Assembly: GCA_025617745.1 (NCBI GenBank)
Contig: CM046859.1
Span: 28,695,371-28,759,370 of the forward strand
Length of the DNA stretch: 64,000 nucleotides
Direction: 5' to 3'
Source of the DNA: Heliocidaris erythrogramma
Lineage: Eukaryota > Echinodermata > Echinoidea > Camarodonta > Echinometridae
A program made the position numbers and the translations under genes. Shown piece after piece: positions 12,601 to 24,600 of this stretch (the stretch's first letter is position 1; each line of letters starts with the position of its first letter). Under the pieces are notes generated by a model, which searched no databases, was not told where the DNA came from, and worked only from the letters and a program-made list of their open reading frames with translations.

Positions 12601-15600
12601 GCTCTCAATATGTTGCGCACTAGTGAGGCCGCTCTACATGGTTACGCACCATAGATACGTACGCAGAATGTTACGCACACAAGCTATTCTACGAAGACCT
12701 GGAAGGGCCAAACTGACGACGTAAAAAAATAAAAAATATTACGTACGTACGTAGTAATTATTACGTACGTACGTAATATTTTTAATTTTTTACGTCGTCA
12801 GTTTGGCCCTTCCATGTCTTCGTAGGAGATCTACGAACCGATCGCGCCGGTACCACTACAAGCGCCGAGGGCTCCCTTCATCATAATCGTGAAAAATACG
12901 AAATGGATGCTGACGGGACAGTCTCGATAGGAGTTATCGACAAAAAGTACCCAAAATTTCAGGAAACCCTCTTCAAAGGTCACAAAACAAACTGGTAAGT
13001 TTTAATCATCTATTATTCAACATAAGTATTTAGATTTAAGTAAACTGCAATATATGAGTTTCACTTAAATATAGCCAAAAATGCACAGTGATGCAGTTTA
13101 GGTATGGGATGTGTGTTGGCTGCATTCATACAAAACTTGCATTTAATCGCAACTCCTAAAAATCAAACACAAGTCCGTAATGCGCACTTCTGGCTGAAAA
13201 TAAAGTTGCGTTTGATATTCCCGAGTTGCGTTCAAATGTAAGTTTTGTGTAACGGGCCCCTGGAGTCCCAAAATAACAAATTTCTGCTGGTTTCCAACAA
13301 GTGTACGATAAACTGTCAAAGTAATTGTACGACCTTCAATTGTCAAGTGTGTATTCTTTATGAAATGATTGTTTGACATTTTCGACTTAGGTTTAGATAA
13401 GTCTCATCCAGTTGACTACTGAAATTTTCTACTTCTCCAAGACTTAATACAGTGACCCTCCTGTTCTATAGGCATGGGTTTAATGCCGGATGTAAAACAA
13501 ACCAAACAAACATGCAAACACGCAAACACACAAACAAGAACACACAAAAAAACCACTGGACAATTCTGACTGTCGATAACTTAAAAGTTGACACTCGTAC
13601 CTGTGAGCTGAGGAGCACATATCTGGGAGCAGGCAGAGCATGCTGCTTCACCACAGCGGGAGGATCAGGCAAGGAGGATGACATAGATGGAGAGGAGACC
13701 GGTTTCAGCTTGGAGGATGGGGATAAGGAGATGGAGGAAACGTCTCGGGGAGTGATGTGACCCTCGGCGGGAATCTCGCAGATGAACCACGTCCTGCTGT
13801 CAACTTGATGGGACACCTGGGGAGGGGGGAATAGTACAATCATTTGAATACTTGTGTGGGGATATTTTACGAGTTTCAATTTACATCTGACCAATGCACT
13901 TCACAACCTCATTTTTTAAGATATTTGTCTGTTTGTTTTTCTGCATTATATCCCTACTCATGTCACAGTGTACTTGTTTGACAAGAACGTGTTGCCTCCA
14001 CCAATTGTGCTTCATTTGTTGATAAATAATGGGTGATTTAAAGAAAAACTAAACAAACTGCATTAAAGCTAAAATTTCATCTGGTTTGTACCACAGCATA
14101 AATCTTAAGTTTGGACAAATAACAAAAGAAAAGACAAACAAACCCAGAGCGCAATATCTCTCCAACAGAATATGAAACTTTTAGCTCATTCTTTGCATAT
14201 GCATGTTAGCAATACAGAGGTGGAAAACACAGAAAAACCAACAAATTTCATAAATGCATTAGTCGTGAAACAATTTCCATATCAGCGTTAACAGCTATCA
14301 ATGAAAAAGTTTCAAGTTTCAGGGCATGGAGCTATACTTTGTTCTTACATAGGTGTGATTAACATATATCACTTTGATATTTGATTGATATTACAACTAA
14401 ACGCTGAACTACTACCACCTTTTTAACTAACCCATCTACAGGAATATCCCTTTCCCTCTACTGAAGTAGGGGTGGTGTTAACAAATGGGTAATTGTTTTG
14501 GGGTAGTGTTGCTGGGGTTGAATGACATACCAACCTAGCTCAGGAAAGAATAGGAATCTTGCAAGGAAAAATTATGAATACTATGTATTTTGTATGCTTT
14601 CACACAAGTTTTCGTAAACAGAGAGGAATCTAGGGCTCATAACCAATTTTGAATTGAAAGCGAAATATTTGGAATCATTCCTCCAAAAGTAGGAATGTTC
14701 GACTAGTACGCCATAGTATCATACTGGAATTTGATTCATATCTCACCTGTGTTTCCATAAGCGTCTGTTGGAATGGCATAGCATCATGGCTAAGACACCA
14801 AAGACGATCGCTGTCTTCATTCTGGGATGCACACAACATCAAGCAACCTGTAAAATAGTCATACCATTAAAAAAATAAATACACATACTGCAACTTATAA
14901 AAGAAGAGCAACAGTTTTGATTACAATGAACAAGGTTCAGCCTAGGAAAAATAATATAAAATGATTTGAGCACATTGTAACTGATATTCCTGCAACACCA
15001 TGTCCAAAAAGAGGCAGATTATATATATTTCCATAAGTTCTTGATTTAAAGCATTCCACCAAGCAGCATGACATACCTCTTTGGCCGGGGAGATATCAAC
15101 AACTACTCCCCAGAGGTGTGGAGAGTGTACACTGAAAGTGCTGAATTGTAATTGAATCTGATGACTGGGATAATAATACTGTAAGCATTTTGGTCGGTTA
15201 CTTATGATATAAAGAACAGTTATTATCATTAACTGGTTGCAGCAATATTCGTCAACGGCAATGACAGCCTTGATGCAGGCAGCTGACATTGCTTATACAT
15301 CACCTTTGCTGTAGTAAGCTACATGGACGTTGGTAGGTCGGACTGAAGACATGTTCGCTGTGAACCCTGGGGGAAGCCTGACGTGAACCAGGGACAGAGA
15401 GGACGGTCGCTGCTTGCTGATATCACCATACTGCCCTCTGGTGGTTGAGAAGTACAGCCTGATACCTGCGCAGGAACGGACAGAATTTTGTTTACAGGTG
15501 TTCAATGAGATTTTCTTGGAGTAGGAATATTTTTAAAAGGAATTGTAGAGTATTCTACCACAGTTTAAGAGCAATACATCTGCCAATCATAGTACATGGA

Positions 15601-18600
15601 ATTCATATTTTGGGACTAATTAACTATAGATACTACCTTTAGAGAATTTCAAGAAAAAATGTTGAAAGAAATATAACTGGGAAGTTTGTTAATTGGCAAT
15701 GTTTCCTTTCAGAGGTTTAGCTCATGCACCATTTCATGTTGATGTGTACACATTCACATTTTTTCCTCTATAAATAATGGACCATACCATGAATTATGTC
15801 CAATGAAATAGTTTTAAAAATATATGTGTTTTCAATAATTGCACGGAGTCATTTTTGCCTAGATTTAGCATGAAGCTATTTAATATTCATCATTCCCTTA
15901 GTTTTAAACACCTCCCATTTATTTCTTACATCGAATTAAGAATTATATTGTATTACTGCCGAAATTTCCACATGAATACCATCAATTTTACCCGAGTGAG
16001 TGACACCAACAAGATGTATATACGATGACTCATGGCTTGTGACTGCTGCTATGTGAACAAGCTGCTTGAAGTGTGATCTGTCAATGGTCCTAAAGAAACA
16101 AATAGAATCAGAAAATAATAGATTACCAAACAATTGATAATCACACTTATGCATTTGTGCATGTTTAACTAACTTTCTTCAATCTAAAACAGCTAGGATG
16201 CTTGACCATTGGGTAGACATGATTCACTCATATTCCACAGAAATCTGTGATAGAATGTACAAATATTTTGCACATTGCTGTTTTAATATTCATGGTACAT
16301 GACAAAAACATTTCAATCAAGTTTCATCTTAATTTTTTTCATTACTAGATCTTTGTTTTAACTCAAACACTAAATTTTCACTTTCACACTATATCATGTA
16401 CATAGGCCACATGCATAACTAGGAACTGGCGGCTTGATCCTTCGCCCGCTAATGCTGCCACTTACTTTGCAGCTGCGATGGTCTCTCTTAGAATGCTACT
16501 GTAATAGATGCTTGTGATCCTCTTCATATCCTGCCCGTCTGACCCCATGTCATAGACTGAGATGGTGCCTTGCTCTGAGCGTGTGTAGAGGATGTGACGG
16601 CTCTCATCGAGGGCAATCTGGACCAAGGGATCTAGAGAAAGAGAGAGAGGGGGGGGGGGGGGGGGAGATAGAAAGAGAAAGAAGTGATGGACACATTTTA
16701 TTCCATAGGTATTATAACTGTAGAAAGATTTTTAATTTGTTGGGACATATCCTTGAGTAATTTTTTGTTGAATGCCGAGGCATTGCAGGACCTTTTTGAA
16801 TGGAGGCATACCAGACCAACTTTGCCAGTTTGTTGTTGAAATATCAAATTTGCCAACAAGAATAAAGGAGAATGAAACCCTGGGGAAATATCCATTTTAA
16901 TGAAAAGATAGTAAAGAGAGAAGCAATTTAAAAAAAGTTCCATCAAAATCGGTTAAGAAATGAAAAAGTTGTGAAAGTTTGAAAAGTCTCGATTTACTTT
17001 CTATGGTGATCCTCAAATTGGCTATTTGCTTCAATGTGGCAGGTTTTTGTGGACAACTCTCCATATGTTTTGTACACAAAATTTCATATTTTCTCCATTA
17101 TCTCTAAAGATGCTACTTGTCTCTTAAAGGGAAATTAACCTCAGCGTATGAATTAGCTTATTTTGAATGGTGTAGTATATGCCTCTTATTTGATACATGC
17201 AATTTCATGTAAAAACACAGGATATAGATATAAATCACTATTTTCCAGCCAAGTTATCGTCTGCTAGCAATAATAAGGGGCTGCCATTACTTTATGTGTA
17301 CACGAACATATTTTTCATCCCAAGTAAAATTTCCTTCATCGTTAACTTGTAATTGATTTTTAGAGGACAAATATATATTAGATAAAGTCACATATTCTGA
17401 AATGTAAGTTTAGTTTTATATATTTTTTAAAAGGTCTTAATTTGTTCATAAAAAATATACTTCATAAAAAATATACGTCAAGGACGGAGAATTGACGTCA
17501 AGGACGGAGACAATCGTAACAATACCAAAACAAAGCGAGGAATCTGCTTTACAGGATGGCTATTAGAACTCATGGGTCGTCAATTATCTAGGCCCATGGC
17601 CAATAACAATCGTAATACAATCAGAACAAAGCGACGTATCTGTTGTAAAGGTAGGCTATTATCAATGCATATGGTACCTAATGATCCATGTCATGCACAA
17701 AATGGCAGCCTCCATGGAAAGACGTAGCAGACAATAGGTGCATCTAGAATATCACGTGGGGTTAATTGTCCTTTAATGACCTCAATATAATTGTTGTGTA
17801 AAATACATTTTACCATGATATACATAGAGCTAAAAAAGAGACAAGCTGTACCTTGAGAGATAATGGAGAAAATCTGAAATTTTGTCCACAAAAACCTGCC
17901 ACATTGAAGCAAATAGCCAATTTGAGGATCGCCATAGAAAGTAAATCGAGACTTTTCAAACTTTCACAACTTTTTCATTTCTTAACCGATTTTGATGGAA
18001 CTTTTTTTAAATTGCTTCTCTCTTTACTATCTTTTCATTAAAATGGATATTTCCCCAGGGTTTCATTCTCCTATAACTATAGATCCTCATATCTTCATAA
18101 TGAGAATTTAACATGCCAAAAAGTTATTCTACAGTTGATCTTCATTTGCATACTTAGACTTGCCCCCCACCCCCCAGCCGTATTGACGCCTGTCAACAAC
18201 AAATTGGCTTGAACAAGATTCTTGACTCATAGCCAAATGAGTACACTTTACCCAGCTATTCGGTCCCACTCTTGGGGCTCGAAGCAGTAAGTTTAAAAGC
18301 TACAAGCATAAAACACTTACCTTTGTCCATAAACTGCAGCATGCTAGGTATGAGGTAGGACAGTACACCACTGGAATGGTTGATTTTACGACATTTGCGA
18401 CTGAACCATCCGTCCTGAGCCTAAATGTAACAACAAACAACAAAAAAATCAGCTAACACTATGCCAGAAAGAAAGTTACGACTGAAAGATGACAGCATGA
18501 ACGTGCATCAAGTGCCCATACAGACTCAAACCAAACTTTAAGAGAACTCTACGGCTAACTTTAAGTGTACATTTTAAAAGTGATTTCGTGATATAAAATG

Positions 18601-21600
18601 ATAAAGTGATAAAATGTTCCCCTCATATCAAAAAGGAATTTTTGTGAAACAAGGGTTTATTGTGAGAGAGAATGATCAAAATATGAAGGTCTCTAGGCTT
18701 CTCTTACTCCAGAGACACTGAAATGCCCAATCAGCCCCCGAAGTTAGCCCTCAAAGTAGCCCCTATAATTTTGTAATTGCAAAAGGTTTGAGTACAAAAT
18801 TTTTAAGAGCCCTGAGAGAAAAGAAAGGGTGAAGAGTTATAATACCTGATAGACAAGTTCGTAAAGGCATCCATCCTTGCTAGCCATGAATATACGCCCA
18901 TCCTTGGTTCCATGGATGTTGGTGATGTGGGAGTTATCAGACGGGATAGCGAACAAAGGCTCCGGGATGAGATGCATCTCACTCTGACCAAAGTCATCTG
19001 GATCAATGTCTGGTGAGATGAACAAAATGCAATAAGGAAGGAACCGAGAGTTTCTGTGAGCCAATGGCAGGGAAACAAGTACATGTACTGAATGGTATAA
19101 AGGCCACACTATGGTAATCAATAAGACAGTTCGTAATTAGTACAATAAAGTACATTAATCACTGGACGTGTCTGGTTTTATTCATTACTGTCCAACTTGT
19201 AACGGGAGCGTAAAGTAATATACTGGGTACATGTATGTTCTTATTTTCTCGATGTCGACACAATATAAATCATGATGCATTATGTGATGAGAACTCCCAA
19301 TCGATCAAACCGCCGGACCGCCGGGAACAGTCTGCACCGCAGCGTCCGTGTTATATATACACACGTAAGACGGATTTTCTTCGACTTACGCACAGTCGAA
19401 AATCGCCTTTGTTGACGCATTTAACTCAGTCCTGTCATGATCGACTTTAGGCGAGGTTGACTGTATTTACAAAATGCTTAATACAATGTTTCTAAGCACA
19501 TGGAGAGATAACAAGAATGGAAAGGCGAGAGAGAGAGAGAACATAAATAAACCAAAACATGCAAACATTTTCACAACTAATACTACTCCAACAACTATGA
19601 CTACTGATACTACTGAGTTTTGGGGCAAGACATATTTCATAATTTCTTTACACCAGTTTCTCTCAAAACAGAATTCTCTTTACCAGGGCTCAAGAGAAGC
19701 TCTAAAAGAGTAGCTATGAAGTTCATAAGCATACCAGCAACAGATAAATATATTACCTTCTCTGGGTCTGGTGAAGCTCACACCTAGAAGCACGATCTCC
19801 ACCGTGGTCGCAATGCACATGAGGAAGCGGATGTGAGGTCTAAAGATGTGTGGCTTGGGTCTAACCAGACCAGCGTATAAGATGGTCTCACTCAGGCCAT
19901 CGAAGTAGGCCAAGTCTCCGCTGGACAAGAAAATGAAAAACGGGCAAGAGGGTTTTTTTTTTTAACCTTTCATCTGTTTAAATTGAAAAGCATGCATGCA
20001 CAATTGCGGTTTAACTCTTTCAAGGCTTTGGTCGACTAATGGCACAAACACTGGACTGCCACAGCTCACTTTTGGCACACGTACAGTGTACATGTACCAT
20101 ATACAATGTGGCAGTCTCGGGTTTCCATCCACAGCAAGTAAATAGTTAAATTGATATAGGCCTTCATCATGGACTTAACAAAGCAGACATGTACAGTACA
20201 TACACCATATATTGTATGTTCACTGGACATGACTTCACACGTTCTGTACTACGATGGTTTGAACCATCTGAATGCCATCTGAATGCCAGTCAAAGACATT
20301 ATACATCGATTAAATAGAGCATGTTTAAAAACATGCTTGTCAAATTATCATAAGCTGGAATTACACATGCTACTCAGTAGCCAAAAATCAGCTGAACCTA
20401 ATGACCCTCAACGACAGAGGGAATGTAACGGCATTTGTGTGTCATTTGCAAAATCAATGCTCGACTATTCATCAAAGCTTCACCACTTGCTGCCTCCACA
20501 CATACCACATGAACACAATACAGAAGAAATAAAGAGCTTTATTCAAATAGTGATTTGATATGAGGTAATCAAATGGCCTGGAACCTTTTAATAATCCGAT
20601 TTTTTATTAACAATCCAATTCACAGTGAAATGATAAGAAAGTAATCAAGAAAATCAACAAAATATCAGACATTACAATCAACAGCAACTTGTCAGAAGGC
20701 GATGATAATACTGTATACCCTTTAATAGGTCATTATCATAAATAGTTCCTCATCAGCTCCAGGAATGTGCCAATGCAGCCAGGATTTACTCTATTTCATA
20801 GTCAGTACTTAAAATGTGTCTTCACATTTAGAGCCATGCCAAGAACTTGGTCTATCACATCAAGTAGCTGTTGAGTCGGACCATCCACTGTCCAACGTGA
20901 CCTTGGTGTCATCCTTGACAGTCACCTCACTATGCAACAGCATGTTAATAAGACTTGCAAGAGATCATCCTTAGACCTCAGGAGAATAGGTAGTGTCTGT
21001 CCATACCTCAATAGTAAGACGACCGAGATATTAGTCCATGCCTTCGTAACGTCACTGCTAGACAGCTGCAACTGCCTTCTGAGCACTGGGAGTTTTGGAC
21101 TGAGAAGTCGATAAACTTCAGAGGATTCAGAACTCTGCAGCTCGCCTAGCATCAAGAGTTAAGAAGTCTGAATACATAACACCTGCCCTGAAAGATCTAC
21201 ATGTACACTGGTTGCCAGTACAGTTCCCGATCCACTGGAAGATTATTCTTGCCATCTTCAAACCTTTCCATGGCATGTGTCCAGAATACATCTCTGAACT
21301 GCTCATACATGTACCTTACATCCCGTCAAGGCATCTACGGTCATCTTCACTCATCTTCACAACACCTTCTCAGCATAATTCCTGGAGCAACAAAACCCTA
21401 TGGTGACAGAGCACTTGCATGTGGGAGGTTCAAAACTTTGAAATGCTCTCCCAGTGTTGCTACACTACAGGACTTACGTTGAAGTTTTTGGAGAGAGCGC
21501 TGAAAACTTATCTCTTTGATAAGTGTTCCCAATGATTATAAACATTGTACATAGTAAAGTGCATTGAGAGGGCCAAAGGTCCTGAAATGTGCTATACATG

Positions 21601-24600
21601 TAAAAGATCGAATTATTATTATTATCTTCTAAACATGGAGAGATCCAACTTAGTGCATTAAGAATAATCACTCCCAAATTGATGGCGATGATTCATGAAT
21701 AGCTTTGTTTTTGTTTCCCCCCTTAGAAAATACATGTTTTGCCATGCATTCCCCACGTGTATCTCGGAGTGCACCATTGGTGCATAAATGAATAATGATG
21801 ACCTACATGTAACCTAAATGTCATTTTTGTAATGAGTTCAAATTTATGTCTGCCTCCTGACGAAGTAATAGATTCATCAATTATAGGTTATTGTATTTAA
21901 AGAATCAGAATGCACATTCACCACACTGCATATTATTGTAAGGTGTTGCTAGGTTGGACACACATTCTGCTTGCCTGACCTAGCAACACTCATTGTATGC
22001 AATCTGCATTCTAACTTATGCATAGATCTGCAATACGATAACTTGTTACAGGTGAATAGTTTCTTAATCTTAACTGAGCATTGACAAATGGGTACATGTA
22101 TGCATTACAATTAAATAGATGCAGTCAAATTTGTACACGCTTTCCTAGTAATGAAATATTATATTCACCCGTTACGAAGTATTATATTTAAGTAGCTGGA
22201 ATGCATATTACCTAGAGTGGTGGTTGTTAGGTCAGGTAAATATTATGGCTTGCCCCCCCCCCCCCCCCTAGTAACACAACGTATGTTCAGAGCCAGAACG
22301 ACATTAACTCTGTAATAAAGTATATGAGTTACATGTAACACCATTCTGACTCCAAAGAGATGATATAATGTACGCAATATGCATTCAGACTGATGATATG
22401 GAACTATTCACAAGAGTAAAAGAAGTAATTTGTCACTAGGCACTTGACAAAGATGTAGGCATTTAATTTGATTATATTACAGAAATGGCCTATTTGAATG
22501 ATTATGAAATTGAATATTTTGGTATGTACATGACTTTATCTGCCCATGTGCACCTTTTATCGTTGAACTGGATTATATTCCACACAGAGGTGATAATGCA
22601 CAAACAATGATAATAGCCCTCCCAATTCACAAATGAAATAATAAGACCCATGCTGTAGGTTTATGACAAGTAAAACAAAATTTTAAAATGCAACGCCTAT
22701 TACAATAAGAAAAAATGTCATGCTCGTCTATCAACAAGATACCGTCTTGGTTAGGTAGCGGAGCGAGATGTATTGGCATGAAAAGACGTTTCCAGAACCC
22801 AAGATGCATAATTCTGGAAAATCATTTTATGGCAAAGAGGTAGAACCATATCCTTAGGACAAGAAGCTTGTAAAATTCCTCTATGATCTTGATTAGACTA
22901 AGTAACATCAAAACTATCATTATGATATATGAAATTACAAATCTAAATTTATTGATATCGCTCTCATCTTTTGTGTTGTGAACATGTCTTTTCATGCCAC
23001 TACACTTCCTTCAGCTACTTTAACAAGTTTTTAAAGGTCGATATACTATAATCTACTCACCCATCTTGATAATTCCACACAAAGATGTCTGTGTCAATAC
23101 TCAGCCATGCTCTGCTGATCTCAGGGAAAGCACCCATCATACAATAACATTGCATATCTGATTGCAACAGTGAAAGAGTCAAATGTGGAAATAAAGCTAC
23201 TTTTGAATAATATGATTAGAATACAAGACAAAGTGTTAAAAGTGAAATATTATTCAAAAGTCCACTCTTATTTTTACAACAGCCAACAAGTCAGAAATTT
23301 GGGACCAGCAACCCCCAAATTCATCTGGTCTATTTCCATTCAAATATCCATCCTGGCCTGGGCAAGTTTGGTTGAAATTCCATAATTGCTAGCCAAAATT
23401 GCCAAACTACATTATTACAGTCTTTTGACCAAATCTTGGTTAATATTTCCTTTCTTTTTATAGGTGAAATCAGGTTTGATTGCCATTTATATGTTACTTC
23501 TTGTGTCATGTACATGACAGACGATGCACCAGACTGTTTCATCATGTAAGAAAAAGAGGAAGAGGAAGAAGAAGAAAAGAGGAAGAGGAAAAAGAAGAAA
23601 AATAGGAAGAGGAAAGAGAAGAAAAGAGGAAAAGAAAAAAGGAGAAAAATAAGAAGAAAAAGAATAAAGAGAAAAAAGAGAAAAAAGGACAAAAATAAGA
23701 AGGAAAGAAAAATGAGAAGAAGAAGAAGAAAAAGAAGAAGAAAAAGAAGAAGAAGAAGAACAACAAAAAGAAGAAGAAGAAGAACAAGAACAAGAACAAG
23801 AAGAACAAGAACAAGAAGAAGAAGAAAATGAAGAAAAAGAAAATGAAGAAGGAAGAAAAGATGAATAAGGTGAAGAAGATGGAACAGAAGGAGGGGTGGA
23901 GAAGAAAGAGAAGAAGAAGAAAATGAAGAAGAAAAAGAATCGAAAGAAGAAGAAAAGAAGAAGAAAAAGGAGAAGAAGAAGAAGAAAAAGAAGAAGAAAA
24001 AGAAGAAGAAAAAGAAGAAGAAAAAGAAGAAGAAAAAGAAGAAGAAAAAGAAGAAGAAAAAGAAGAAGAAAAAGAAGAAGAAAAAGAAGAAGAGAAAGAA
24101 GAAGACGATTAATAATGAAGAAGAGGAAGAAAGATATTCTTCACAGGTCAGCCCCATGTACAATAGTTATGTGAAAAGGATACGACCAAATTGTTCCACC
24201 AGCTCAGGAGGCAGAGGGGTCTTCTTGGTTGGCCCAAGGAGCGGAAGATCAGCGAGGCCTATAGAGGGCGCTGCTAAGGATGGAAAATCATTGTCTGTTG
24301 TACCACTCATTGTAGCTGGTCCTGTAAGAATAATAGAAGTGAAAATGATATAGCACTAGATAATAATATGCTGTTTTTTTTCAAAATACTGAAGATGACA
24401 TTTCGATAAACCTGGAATTTAATTCTCAAAGGCTGGTCTGAAAGGATGTAATTTATCACTCTAAATGAAGTCGTCCATTCCTTTTACACACAAGAACAAC
24501 TGAACAACATTCTCTTTGAAAATTATGAAACTTTGTTGACTAGGGAAATCAGTCACGAGAAATGATTTTTACCACAAAATAACAAATACTTCCAGCCTAA

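Noticed and set aside
16897-18041. A pair of nearly identical 60-residue proteins in opposite orientations
   Set aside because: They are the two arms of the foldback element; there is no coding homology.
23330-24163. 277-residue open frame made of Phe, Leu and Ser on the minus strand (and a Lys/Arg-rich frame on the plus strand)
   Set aside because: It is the translation of the GAA/TTC microsatellite in nup155 intron 2. It has no homology or splice support.
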